Notes under the pieces: generated by a model
What the model saw: the letters and a program-made list of their open reading frames with translations, nothing else
Databases searched by the model: none
Told to the model about the DNA's origin: nothing
Assembly (NCBI RefSeq): GCF_005863245.1
Contig: NZ_VBUT01000013.1
Coordinates: 141,164 to 205,163, forward strand
Direction of reading: 5' to 3'
DNA: 64,000 nucleotides
Source: Nocardia cyriacigeorgica
GTDB taxonomy: Bacteria > Actinomycetota > Actinomycetes > Mycobacteriales > Mycobacteriaceae
Part shown: piece by piece, positions 52,234 to 61,006 of the stretch
How the letters are laid out: every line of letters begins with the position of its first letter
How positions within the stretch are numbered: position 1 is the first letter of the stretch
Translations under genes and position numbers: made by a program

Positions 52234-53444
52234 GCGCCTCCCCCACGCCATAGATCCCGCGCCCACAGCACGAACCGATCCCAGGTCTGCACCGTCCAAT
52301 CCAGCACCTCGGCACCGGAATTGGAGGCCAGCACCACCACGATCACCGCGATCAGCGCGGCCAGCACCACCAGCGCGATCGCGGTACCGGAGGCCCGGTT
52401 GCGATACAGCGTGGCCACCGCGGTGGCGTCCATCAGCGTGGAGCCGACCTTGAGCCGGGTCAGGAACGTCGCCGGATTGCTGTCGCGGCGCCCGCGGTCG
52501 AAGAATTCGTCGAGCGAGGCGGCGGCTCCGGCGGTGACGATCAGCGCCGCACCGTGATGGTGGGCCAGCAGCAGCGCCAGATCCGTCGGCGCACCCGAGG
52601 ACGGGAACGTCGTCGCGCCGATGCCGAGATCCTGGATGCGTTCCAGGCCCTTGGCATGCCCGTCGGTGTCGGCGGGCAGGATCACCTCGGCTCCGGATTT
52701 CAATGTGGCGGTGGTGATCTCGTCCAGGTCGCCGACGATCAGGTCCGGCTGGTAGCCGCCCTTGGTGAGGGTGTCGGCGCCGCGCCCGACGCCCACCATG
52801 ATCGGGGCGTACTCCTTGATGAACGGCTTGAGCTTCTTCAGATCCTCGGCATGACCGGGGCCGTCACCGACGACGACCACATGCCTGCCGCGCATCTCCA
52901 GCTCCAGATCCGGCACCCCGATACCGTCGATGAGCAGCGCCGATTCGGTGCGCACGAATTCGATCGTGTTGCCGGCGAAGGCTTCCAGATGATCGGCGAG
53001 TCCGTTGCGCGCCTCGATCATCCGCTCCGCGATGGCCGCCTCGGTGAGTTCGATGGCCTCGACGAGGACCTCGGGCTCCTTCTTGGTGAGCCGATCGGCA
53101 TAGACGACGCCGCCGTCGATGCGGATCTTGGCGCCGTCCTTGATCTTGGTGAACGCATCCGAGCTGACCGTGTCCAGCAGCAGAATGTCGTTGGCCACCA
53201 GGACTTCCGGGCCGAGGTTGGGGTAGCGCCCGGAGATCGATGGCGAGGTATTGACGACCGCGACCACGCCCGCCTCGACGAGGCGATCGGCGGTGAGCCG
53301 GTCCAGATCCATCTCGTCGAGCACCACGATATCGCCGGGGCCGACCCGTTTGAGCAAACGCCGGGTGTTGCGGTCCACCCGGGCTATTCCGGTGCGACCG
53401 GGCAGCGTCTCGGTGTTCTTCGACAACAACGCCAGCATCTTCAT
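52230..53444 (-). CDS. steA: Cell-division-linked protein SteA
   Basis: A 404-residue protein matching Rv1697/SteA: GIARVDRNTRRLLKRVGPGDIVVLDEMDLDR, HVVVVGDGPGHAEDLKKLKPFI, GYQPDLIVGDLDEI and the thiamine-pyrophosphokinase-like core SSGAPTDLALLLAHHHGAAL. A single membrane helix lies near the C-terminus (AIALVVLAALIAVIVVVLAS). SteA works with SteB and the hydrolase RipA in daughter-cell separation. In this strain a gluconate insert separates it from recN. Confidence 0.9.
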   Translation of the reverse strand: MKMLALLSKNTETLPGRTGIARVDRNTRRLLKRVGPGDIVVLDEMDLDRLTADRLVEAGVVAVVNTSPSISGRYPNLGPEVLVANDILLLDTVSSDAFTKIKDGAKIRIDGGVVYADRLTKKEPEVLVEAIELTEAAIAERMIEARNGLADHLEAFAGNTIEFVRTESALLIDGIGVPDLELEMRGRHVVVVGDGPGHAEDLKKLKPFIKEYAPIMVGVGRGADTLTKGGYQPDLIVGDLDEITTATLKSGAEVILPADTDGHAKGLERIQDLGIGATTFPSSGAPTDLALLLAHHHGAALIVTAGAAASLDEFFDRGRRDSNPATFLTRLKVGSTLMDATAVATLYRNRASGTAIALVVLAALIAVIVVVLASNSGAEVLDWTVQTWDRFVLWARDLWRGGGA

Positions 53445-53589
53445 GACGCCGATGATGGCCGCAAACCCTCAACCTTTGGTGGAGGCGCGCCGGACGCTCT
53501 ACCACATTCGTCACTGTGATACCAACGAGGCCCTCTCACTACCGGCGAGTCCGAGCCGGGAAACCGCCCAGGCCACGTAGGTTACCCGA

Positions 53590-54936
53590 GTGAGCACCGG
53601 GCACCTGGTCATCGCCGCGGTCGCGGGCATCGTCGTCATCGTCGCCGCGATCACCTGGCTGAAGATTCATCCGTTCATCGCACTCACCGTCGGCGCCATC
53701 GGCGTCGGCCTCGGGGCCGGGTCCGGCGCCGCCGAGACCGTGGACAGTTTCGTCACTGGTTTCGGCTCCACCATGGGCAGTGTCGGCATCCTGATCGGCT
53801 TCGGCGCGATGTTCGGCAAACTGCTGGCAGACTCCGGCGGCGCCACCCGCGTGGTCGACACCCTGCTGAATCTGTCCGGCCCGAAACTGATGCCGTGGAC
53901 GATGGGTCTGGTCGGTGCCGTCATCGGCCTGCCGATGTTCTTCGAGATCGGTGTCGTGCTGCTGATGCCGGTGATCATCTTGGTGGCCCGCCATTCCGGG
54001 CTGCCGTTGATGCGCATCGCCATCCCGACGCTGGCGGGCCTGTCGGCGATGCACGGACTGGTGCCACCGCATCCGGGCCCACTCGTCGCCGTCGACGCCC
54101 TCGATGCCAATCTCGGACTCACCCTGGCCTTCGGCGTACTGGTCGCGATCCCGACGGTCGTCGTGGCGGGCCCGCTGTTCGGCACCCTGGCCGCCCGCTG
54201 GGTCGACGTCCCGGTACCGGAGCTGTTCACCGACTCCGGCGACGACGAACCCGGCGACAAGAAGCCTCAGCCACCCTTCCTGGTCGCCATCGGCACGATC
54301 CTGTTGCCGGTGCTGCTCATGCTCGGCAAAACCCTCGCCGACGTGATCGCGCCCGACTCCACATCCGCGCTGAAAACCGTCCTGGACTTCCTCGGCACGC
54401 CCGTGGTCGCGCTCGGCATCGGCCTGCTGGCCGGCATCGTGTTGCTCGGCTACACCGCCCGGATGAGCCGCGACGACATCGCCGCGACCATGAACAGCTC
54501 CTTGCCGCCGATCGCGGGCATCCTGCTGATCGTCGGCGCCGGCGGCGGTTTCAAACAGGTCCTGGTCGATACCGGCATCGCCGACCTGATCGCCGACGCC
54601 GTGCAGGACAGCAGCCTGCCGGTGCTGTTTCTGGCCTGGCTGGTGGCGGTGCTCATCCGGGTCGCAACCGGATCGGCTACCGTCGCCACCGTCACCGCCT
54701 CCGGGATTCTGGCGCCGGTGGCCGCCGACCTGTCCAACACCCACGTCTCGCTGATGGTGCTGGCGATCGGATCCGGCTCGCTGTTCCTGTCCCATGTCAA
54801 CGACGCCGGGTTCTGGTTGGTGAAAGAGTTTCTCGGGCTGTCGGTTGCGCAAAACCTCAAATCGTGGACGGTGATGGAATGCCTGATATCGGTATGCGGT
54901 CTGGCCGGAGTGCTGGCGTTGAGCGTGGTCGTGTGA
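53590..54936 (+). CDS. gntP: Gluconate:H+ symporter, GntP family
   Basis: A 448-residue permease with about 12-14 membrane helices. Family landmarks: FGAMFGKLLADSGGATRVVDTLL, GLPMFFEIGVVLLMPVI, MHGLVPPHPGPLVAVDAL and SLFLSHVNDAGFWLVKEFLGL. It imports gluconate with protons. It is divergent from steA (145-base gap), and the stop overlaps gntK by 4 bases. No GntR regulator is found nearby. Confidence 0.93.
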   Translation: MSTGHLVIAAVAGIVVIVAAITWLKIHPFIALTVGAIGVGLGAGSGAAETVDSFVTGFGSTMGSVGILIGFGAMFGKLLADSGGATRVVDTLLNLSGPKLMPWTMGLVGAVIGLPMFFEIGVVLLMPVIILVARHSGLPLMRIAIPTLAGLSAMHGLVPPHPGPLVAVDALDANLGLTLAFGVLVAIPTVVVAGPLFGTLAARWVDVPVPELFTDSGDDEPGDKKPQPPFLVAIGTILLPVLLMLGKTLADVIAPDSTSALKTVLDFLGTPVVALGIGLLAGIVLLGYTARMSRDDIAATMNSSLPPIAGILLIVGAGGGFKQVLVDTGIADLIADAVQDSSLPVLFLAWLVAVLIRVATGSATVATVTASGILAPVAADLSNTHVSLMVLAIGSGSLFLSHVNDAGFWLVKEFLGLSVAQNLKSWTVMECLISVCGLAGVLALSVVV

Positions 54937-55433
54937 CGCCGGTCCTGGTCGTCATGGGTGTGTCGGGGTCCGGTAAATCGACGGTGGCGCGGCTGCTGGC
55001 GGAGAAGCTGGGCTGGGACATGCTCGAGGGCGACGACCTGCACCCCGAGACCAATGTGGCCAAGATGGCCTCGGGCACCCCGCTCACCGATGACGACCGC
55101 TGGCCCTGGCTGCACCGTATCGCCGCCTGGATCGACACCCGTCAGTCCGCCCGCCGCCCCGGCATCGTCACCTGTTCGGCGCTCAAACGCAGCTACCGGG
55201 ACGTGCTGCGCCGCGACGGCGTGATCTTCGTGCACCTGACCGGCAGCCCCGAGCAGATCCGCGACCGCATCGGCCACCGCGCCGGCCACTTCATGCCCGC
55301 CTCACTGCTGCAATCCCAACTCGACACCCTCGAACCGCTCGAGCCCGACGAGAACGGCATCGTCGTCGAAATCGGGCGCCCGCCAGCGGAAGAGGTGGCC
55401 GAGGTGATCGCACAGCTGCCGCCCGGAAACTGA
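54933..55433 (+). CDS. gntK: Gluconokinase
   Basis: A 166-residue P-loop kinase from GTG 54933, overlapping the gntP stop as GTGA. Motifs: VVMGVSGSGKSTVARLLAEKLGW, LEGDDLHPETNVAKMASGTPLTDDDRWPWL, VTCSALKRSYRDVLR and HFMPASLLQSQLDTLE, all diagnostic of GntK. It phosphorylates imported gluconate to 6-phosphogluconate, feeding the pentose phosphate pathway. Confidence 0.95.
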   Translation: MTPVLVVMGVSGSGKSTVARLLAEKLGWDMLEGDDLHPETNVAKMASGTPLTDDDRWPWLHRIAAWIDTRQSARRPGIVTCSALKRSYRDVLRRDGVIFVHLTGSPEQIRDRIGHRAGHFMPASLLQSQLDTLEPLEPDENGIVVEIGRPPAEEVAEVIAQLPPGN

Positions 55434-55526
55434 CACCACCTGCCCGCAATTATCCGGGGTGCGCCTTTCGCAGCACCCGGCACTACCCGTATTCTCCGGG
55501 TCACAGATATCCGAAGAGGAGACGTC

Positions 55527-55946
55527 ATGGCCAGCACCACCGTCGATACCGTCATCGCCGCACCGCGGGAGACCGTGTACCGGCTGTTCGCCGACCGCGA
55601 GAGCATCAGCCCCTACCTGCCCGTCCAGCTCAAGCTGGTCAAGCCGGGCACCACCGAACGCGAAGGCGTCGGCGCGCAGCATCACGTCGGCGTGGGGCCG
55701 GTCGGCGTCACCGAGGAGATCACCGCGCTGGTTCCCGGCGAGCGGATGGAATACAAGATCGTCAAGGGCGCGCCGGTCAAGCGGCACGTCGGGATCGTCA
55801 CCTTCGCCGACGCCGACGGCGGCACCCGCGTCACCTACACCATGGAGTCGGAGCCGTCGCTGCCCGTGCCCGCCAAGGTGCTCGAGGCCGGCCTGAAGGT
55901 GCTGATCACCCAGTTCATCAACGGCGCCAAGAAGGCCGTGCGCTGA
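55527..55946 (+). CDS. SRPBCC/polyketide-cyclase-like protein
   Basis: A 139-residue START/Bet v1-type fold: ASTTVDTVIAAPRETVYRLFADRESISPYLP then GVGPVGVTEEITALVPGERMEYKIVKG and GGTRVTYTMESEPSLPVPAKVL. Such proteins bind lipids or polyketides in a cavity. GAGGAG stands 5 bases before the ATG. It is 93 bases after gntK and closes the plus-strand insert; a strong terminator follows. Ligand unknown. Confidence 0.85.
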   Translation: MASTTVDTVIAAPRETVYRLFADRESISPYLPVQLKLVKPGTTEREGVGAQHHVGVGPVGVTEEITALVPGERMEYKIVKGAPVKRHVGIVTFADADGGTRVTYTMESEPSLPVPAKVLEAGLKVLITQFINGAKKAVR

Positions 55947-55962
55947 GCTGACCGCAGACGAC

Positions 55963-56004
55963 GATGGTCGCGTCCGGTTGCCCGGGCGCGACCATCTCTT
56001 GTTT
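55963..56004 (+). terminator. Rho-independent terminator after the SRPBCC gene
   Basis: Perfect 10-bp stem GATGGTCGCG / CGCGACCATC with a 14-base loop, followed by TCTTGTTT. It separates the plus-strand insert from convergent recN and partly covers the recN upstream end. Confidence 0.8.
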
Positions 56005-56011
56005 CGGGGAC

Positions 56012-57784
56012 TCAGCGTGCGGTGGCGCGCTCGGAGCGCGCGATCTGCAACAGCTCCTCGGCATGCGCGCGCCCGGTCTCGGTGTCGTCGAGCCCGGCCA
56101 GCATGCGCGCCAGTTCGATCACCCGCTCGTCGTTGGTGAGCGCGCGGACACCGGAATTCACCGCACCGTCACCGTCATCGGACTTGTTGACCACCAGATG
56201 CGTGTCCGCGAACGCCGCCACCTGCGGCAGGTGGGTCACCACGATCACCTGATGGGTGCGCGCCAAACGCGCCAGCCTGCGCCCGATCTCCACCGCGGCC
56301 CGGCCGCCGACGCCGGCGTCGACCTCGTCGAACACCATCGTCGCGCCGTGTTCGCTGCCGGCGAGCACCACTTCCAGCGCCAGCATCACCCGGGAGAGCT
56401 CACCACCGGAGGCGCTCTTGCTCAACGGCAGCGACTGCGCCCCGCGATGTGCCGACAACCGGAACTCGACCTCGTCCACGCCGGATGATCCGGCGTGCAG
56501 CTCGGTATCCCCGATGGTCAGCGGTGCCGAATCCTGTGGCGCCGCAGGCACCGGCCGCACCACCACCTCGAGCCGCGCCTTACCCATGGCCAGCCCGCCC
56601 AGCTCGGCGCTCACCGCCTCGGCGAGCTTGCCCGCCGCCTTGGTTCGCGCCGCCGTCAGCTTGCTCGCCGCCGCGCGCACCTTGTCGGCGGCCACCTCGA
56701 CCTCTTTGGCCAGCGACGCGAGGGTCTCCTCGGAGACGTCCAGCGATTCCAGCCGGGTGCGCGATTCCTCGGCCCAGGCGATCACCCCGTCGATATCGGG
56801 CGCGTATTTGCGGGTGAGCGTTTTGAGTTCGGCCTGACGGGTGAGCATCGAATCCAGCGCGCCGGGATCGGACGGCAGATCCGAAAGATAACCGCTCAGC
56901 TCCGTCGTCAGATCGACTACCACCGCGATCGCCTCACCCAGTCGCGGCGCCAATGCCGCGAGGGCCGGGTCCTCGGCCGACTCGAGCCGGGATCGGGCCG
57001 TGCCCAGCGCATCCAGCGCACCGGCGTTCGTTTCGGGGCTGTCGGCCGGGCCGGCCAGCGCATCGTGCGCGGTGGCGGCGGCCTCGCGCAGCGAATCCAG
57101 ATCGCTGAGCCTGCGAATCTCGGCGACCAAGCGTTCGTCCTCGCCCGGTTCCGGTGCGATGGCGTCGATCTCGGCCAGCGAATGCTTGAGCCGGTCGGCT
57201 TCGAGTGCGAGTTCGCGGCTGTGCGCGGTGCGTTCGAGCAGTTCGGTGCGCGCATCCAGCCAGGCCCGGCGATGCTGCTGGTATTTGCGCAGCAGCGGCC
57301 CGACGGTGTCGGCCGCGAACTGGTCCAGCGCGCTCAGCTGCTGATCCGGGCGCTGCAACCGCAACTGGTCGTTCTGCCCGTGCACGGTCAGCAGCGGGGC
57401 CGTGAAATCCGACAGCACCGAGGCAGGCACCCCGCGCCCGCCCAGATGCGCCCGGGATCGTCCGTCGCTGCCGACGGTGCGGATCGCGATCACGCTGCCG
57501 TCGTCGTCACGTTCGGCGGCCGCCGCTTCCAGCACCTCGGCCACCTCGGCGCGCGCCGCCTCGTTCACCTCATCGATGGTGAACCGGCCCTCCACCACCG
57601 CACGCGAGGCGCCCAACCGCACCCGTCCCGCGTCGGCACGCGCACCACTCAGCAGATGCAAACTGGTGACGACCATCGTTTTTCCGGCGCCGGTCTCACC
57701 GGTCAGGACCGTCAGACCCTCATGGAATTGCGCGGTCGCCGTGGAGATGACGCCGAGTCCGTCAATCCTGATCTCTGTCAGCAC
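56012..57784 (-). CDS. recN: DNA repair protein RecN
   Basis: A 590-residue SMC-like ATPase. GTG 57784 gives the LTEIRIDGLG start shared with mycobacterial RecN and overlaps the nadK end by 23 bases. Walker A is VLTGETGAGKTMVV; two coiled-coil arms occupy about 150-340; the C-terminal half has SKSASGGELSRVMLALEVVLAG (signature) and TMVFDEVDAGVGGRAAVEIG (Walker B). It supports repair of double-strand breaks. Confidence 0.95.
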   Translation of the reverse strand: MLTEIRIDGLGVISTATAQFHEGLTVLTGETGAGKTMVVTSLHLLSGARADAGRVRLGASRAVVEGRFTIDEVNEAARAEVAEVLEAAAAERDDDGSVIAIRTVGSDGRSRAHLGGRGVPASVLSDFTAPLLTVHGQNDQLRLQRPDQQLSALDQFAADTVGPLLRKYQQHRRAWLDARTELLERTAHSRELALEADRLKHSLAEIDAIAPEPGEDERLVAEIRRLSDLDSLREAAATAHDALAGPADSPETNAGALDALGTARSRLESAEDPALAALAPRLGEAIAVVVDLTTELSGYLSDLPSDPGALDSMLTRQAELKTLTRKYAPDIDGVIAWAEESRTRLESLDVSEETLASLAKEVEVAADKVRAAASKLTAARTKAAGKLAEAVSAELGGLAMGKARLEVVVRPVPAAPQDSAPLTIGDTELHAGSSGVDEVEFRLSAHRGAQSLPLSKSASGGELSRVMLALEVVLAGSEHGATMVFDEVDAGVGGRAAVEIGRRLARLARTHQVIVVTHLPQVAAFADTHLVVNKSDDGDGAVNSGVRALTNDERVIELARMLAGLDDTETGRAHAEELLQIARSERATAR

Positions 57785-58733
57785 GTGTGCTCTCCGTTCG
57801 CCGTCGGCCACGCCAGCCTGTCACGGGCAATTGGAATTTGCGCACCATCCGGTCGGCGAACGGCGCGGAATCCAACCGCACCCACTGCACCGGTTCGGCG
57901 CCGCGGACCGCTTCCACTCGACCACCCCTCGGCAGGGCGAGGGTGCGCCTGCCATCCAGGAAAACTATCGCATCATGGCCCGTGGCAACGGATTCGACCG
58001 CGATGCGGGAATCCGGGCTGGTCACCAGCGGACGCGCGAACAGGGCGTGGGCGTTACTGGGGATGACCAGCAGCGCTTCCAGTTCCGGCCACACCACCGG
58101 ACCGCCCGCGGAGAACGCGTAGGCCGTGGATCCGGTGGGCGTGGCGATGAGGATGCCGTCGCAGCCGAACGCCGACACCGGGCGGCCGTCGACCTCGAGC
58201 ACCACCTCCAGCACACCCATGCGCACGGCGTTCTCGATGCTGGCTTCGTTGAGCGCCCAACCGCTTTCGACCACCTCGTCGTCCACGCGGATCGACACGT
58301 CGATCGTCATCCGCTGTTCGACGCGGTAGTCGCGGCGCACCACCTGCGCCAGCGCCTCGTCCAGGTGTTCGGCCTCGGCTTCGGTCAGGAATCCGATGCG
58401 ACCCAAGTTGATTCCCAGCACCGGCACCGACGCGGTGCGCGCCAGTTCGGCCCCACGCAGGAACGTGCCGTCACCGCCGAGGGCGAGCACCATCTCGCAG
58501 CCCAGCGCAGCGTCGGGTTTGTGTTCGACGACCCGCACCGGATAACCACCGCTGGCGCCGGAATCGGCTTCGAACTTGGTGCTGTAGGCCTCGTCGGCCA
58601 GCACGCGCAGCCCGATGCCCGCGTCGGCGAGGATCTTCGCCACCCGATGCGAGGTCTCGATGATCTCGGCCCGGCCCGGATGCGATACCAGCAGGATCTC
58701 CCGCCCGCCGGCCTCGCCCGTCAGCGCGTTCAC
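57762..58733 (-). CDS. nadK: NAD kinase
   Basis: A 323-residue enzyme that phosphorylates NAD to NADP. Hallmarks: LALGGDGTFLRGAELA, INLGRIGFLTEAEAEHLDEAL and DGILIATPTGSTAYAFSAGGPVVWP. The start at GTG 58733 overlaps the tlyA stop by 4 bases. Its final ~20 residues are a charged tail that overlaps the recN start. Confidence 0.95.
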   Translation of the reverse strand: MNALTGEAGGREILLVSHPGRAEIIETSHRVAKILADAGIGLRVLADEAYSTKFEADSGASGGYPVRVVEHKPDAALGCEMVLALGGDGTFLRGAELARTASVPVLGINLGRIGFLTEAEAEHLDEALAQVVRRDYRVEQRMTIDVSIRVDDEVVESGWALNEASIENAVRMGVLEVVLEVDGRPVSAFGCDGILIATPTGSTAYAFSAGGPVVWPELEALLVIPSNAHALFARPLVTSPDSRIAVESVATGHDAIVFLDGRRTLALPRGGRVEAVRGAEPVQWVRLDSAPFADRMVRKFQLPVTGWRGRRRTESTRADRDQD

Positions 58734-59551
58734 TGTGGACCCTCCTCAACCGCACCTTCGACCAGAGCCGCGACCGCCGCTTCGTCGTAGTCGAACGGTC
58801 CGTCGTTGCGCAACCACAGGAAGTACTCGACGTTGCCCGACGGCCCCGGCAGTGGGCTGGCCACCACCGACAGGGTGCGCAAACCCAATTCGGCCGCGGC
58901 CGCGGCCACCGTGCGGACCGCTTCGGCCCGCAGCGCCGGATCGCGCACCACACCGCCGGAGCCTACTCTTTCCTTGCCCACCTCGAACTGCGGCTTCACC
59001 ATCGGCAGCAGGTCCGCGCCGGGTGCGGCGCAGGCGGCCAGCGCGGGCAGCACCAGCGCGAGCGAGATGAACGACAGGTCGGTCACCACCAGCTGCACCG
59101 GCCCGCCGATCGCCTCGGCGCTCAGCGTGCGCACGTTGGTGCGGTCCATGACGTGCACGCGCTCGTCGTTCTGCAACCGCCACACCAGCTGGCCGTAGCC
59201 GACGTCGGCGGCGACGACTTCGCTTGCCTGCCGCGACAGCAGCACATCGGTGAACCCACCGGTCGACGCACCGGCGTCCAAGCAGCGTTTCCCCGCGACG
59301 GTCAAACCTTCGGGTTCGAACGCTTCGAGCGCTCCCAGCAGTTTGTGCGCACCGCGCGATGCCCAGGAGACCTCGTCAGGTTGCTCCCGGACCAGCAGCG
59401 GCGTTCCCGGTTCCACCGCCGTCGCCGGTTTCACCGCGACGGTGCCATTGATGAGGACGCGGCCCGCGCCGATCAGCTCGACCGCGTGTTCTCGCGATCT
59501 GGCCAATCCGCGGCGTACCAGCTCGGCGTCCACTCGTGCGCGCCTGGCCAC
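58730..59551 (-). CDS. tlyA: TlyA-family 2'-O-rRNA methyltransferase
   Basis: A 273-residue protein from GTG 59551, right after the stop of the upstream 91-residue gene (TGAGGTG). It has an S4 RNA-binding domain (VDAELVRRGLARSREHAVELIGAGRVLINGTV) and an FtsJ-like methyltransferase: SRGAHKLLGALEAF with catalytic Lys, CLDAGASTGGFTDVLL (SAM loop), VTDLSFISL and VKPQFEVGKERV. TlyA methylates 16S and 23S rRNA and affects capreomycin sensitivity in M. tuberculosis. Confidence 0.95.
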   Translation of the reverse strand: MARRARVDAELVRRGLARSREHAVELIGAGRVLINGTVAVKPATAVEPGTPLLVREQPDEVSWASRGAHKLLGALEAFEPEGLTVAGKRCLDAGASTGGFTDVLLSRQASEVVAADVGYGQLVWRLQNDERVHVMDRTNVRTLSAEAIGGPVQLVVTDLSFISLALVLPALAACAAPGADLLPMVKPQFEVGKERVGSGGVVRDPALRAEAVRTVAAAAAELGLRTLSVVASPLPGPSGNVEYFLWLRNDGPFDYDEAAVAALVEGAVEEGPQ

Positions 59552-59552
59552 C

Positions 59553-59828
59553 TCAGATCTTGTCCACCGTCGCCAGCGCCTGCACCAGGACCTCGTGGGC
59601 CTGTTCCAGGATGTGCGCTCGCCGGGCGATGTCGGTGCCGCTGTCGGGGTCACCGTCACCGGGGCCGGCACCGGCACCGAGTTCGGCCAGCAGGGCATCG
59701 ATCTCGGTGCGGATGCGGTCGGGGTCGGCCGGTTCCGGACGTCCCTGCGCACCCGGCAGATGCTGACCGGGCAGCGGCGCCCCGGGGCGGGGGCCGGGCA
59801 CAGGCGGGCGGGGCGTGGGAGTACTCAT
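59553..59828 (-). CDS. 91-residue conserved hypothetical protein
   Basis: The first ~38 residues are Pro/Gly-rich (TPRPPVPGPRPGAPLPGQ), then one amphipathic acidic helix RIRTEIDALLAELGAG and a second helix RAHILEQAHEVLVQALATVDKI. Position between the HAD phosphatase and tlyA equals M. tuberculosis Rv1693. No domain name is known to me. It sits 13 bases after the HAD gene and 1 base before tlyA, clearly in the operon. Confidence 0.82.
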   Translation of the reverse strand: MSTPTPRPPVPGPRPGAPLPGQHLPGAQGRPEPADPDRIRTEIDALLAELGAGAGPGDGDPDSGTDIARRAHILEQAHEVLVQALATVDKI

Positions 59829-59841
59829 CGTGGCGACAACG

Positions 59842-60729
59842 CTATCGGATTTCGGATCGGGACGCGCGTACCGTCACGGCGCGACCAGGATTGTCGCGCA
59901 GGGTGTCGGCGAGATCACCGATCCCGCCGCCGCTGGCGGGCACCGGCGGCTGGTTCAGCGCGTCCAGCGAGTTCGCGACATAGGTGGGCCAGAGGTGTTC
60001 CGGCCATTCGGCGAGGTCGGCCAGCGTGCTGACACCGGTGAGCACCAGCAACGAATCCAGCTCGACGCACTGCGCGCCCTCGATATCGGTGTCGAGCCGA
60101 TCACCCACCACCAGCGCGTCCCGGGTACCCGCCCGCACCAGCGCGTCTTCGAGCAGCGGGGCGTACGGCTTGCCCGCGACGATCGGCTCGCGATCCGACG
60201 CCGCCCGCAGCGCCGCCACCATCGAACCGTTGCCCGGGGCCAGCCCGCGCTCGTTCGGCAGCGTCTTATCGGTGTTGGCGGCGATCCACAGCGCGTCCGC
60301 GCGCAGCGCGTAGGCGGCTTCGGCGAGGTCGGGCCAGCCGGTCTCGGGTGAATGCCCCTGGACGACCGCCGCTGGTGCCGAGCCATTGAACCGGCGCACC
60401 GGCCGTAGTCCGACGGCGCTCACTTCGGCGGCGAGATCGTCGGTGCCGACGACCAGCACCTGCGCCTGCGGTTCCAGCCGCTCCGCCAGCAGCCGTGCCG
60501 CCGCCTGCGCGCTGGTGACCACGTCGCCGGTGCCGGCCCGGAATCCGAGCTCGGCCAGATGTTCGGCCACCACCGCGGGCCCGCGGCTGGCGTTATTGGT
60601 GACGTAGACCAGCCGCTGCGATCCGTCCGCCAGCGCCGCCGGCGCCCCGTCGATCACGGCCTGCCCGCGATACAGCGTCCCGTCCAGGTCCAGCAGCAGC
60701 GCCCCGTATCGGTCCCGCACCCGCATCAT
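59842..60729 (-). CDS. HAD-IIA phosphatase, probable glycerol 3-phosphate phosphatase
   Basis: A 295-residue HAD enzyme from ATG 60729 (GAGGGAG 5 bases upstream). Motif I LLLDLDGTLYRG, motif II YVTNNASRGP, IVAGKPYAPLLEDAL motif III and VVGDRLDTDIEGAQ motif IV. The large C1/C2 cap places it in HAD-IIA. Its M. tuberculosis positional equivalent Rv1692 was described as a glycerol 3-phosphate phosphatase used in lipid recycling. It is the first gene of the operon leading to tlyA-nadK-recN. Confidence 0.9.
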   Translation of the reverse strand: MMRVRDRYGALLLDLDGTLYRGQAVIDGAPAALADGSQRLVYVTNNASRGPAVVAEHLAELGFRAGTGDVVTSAQAAARLLAERLEPQAQVLVVGTDDLAAEVSAVGLRPVRRFNGSAPAAVVQGHSPETGWPDLAEAAYALRADALWIAANTDKTLPNERGLAPGNGSMVAALRAASDREPIVAGKPYAPLLEDALVRAGTRDALVVGDRLDTDIEGAQCVELDSLLVLTGVSTLADLAEWPEHLWPTYVANSLDALNQPPVPASGGGIGDLADTLRDNPGRAVTVRASRSEIR

Positions 60730-60839
60730 TTCACTCCCTCGCACCGATCGAGCGTCACCATCGAAATCCTCCCACCCCATGCGGCCCGACGGCCGACCGG
60801 TATCAGCGAGCGGTTGATCCCACCGCCTGGCACTGTAAG

Positions 60840-60866
60840 CCCGGCCACCGACAAGTGGTGGCCGGG
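60840..60866 (-). terminator. Hairpin terminator after the TPR-protein gene
   Basis: Perfect 10-bp stem CCCGGCCACC / GGTGGCCGGG with loop GACAAGT, 140 bases after the stop of the minus-strand TPR gene and before the HAD operon. The sequence leaving the stem on the minus strand (GCTTACAG) is not T-rich. The remaining space between 60730 and 61006 shows no other gene. Confidence 0.65.
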
Positions 60867-61006
60867 AACCCCGACATCAGCGGCGGGAAGCACGTGCACG
60901 CGCTCTCGGACAGCTGAGCGACTCCTACGGCGGAGCCGGCCGCCGATGTGCGCGCCGTCGCGCAAGCCCTGGGGCCAGTCAGGAACTGCCGGGCCCAGCG
61001 CTCCGA

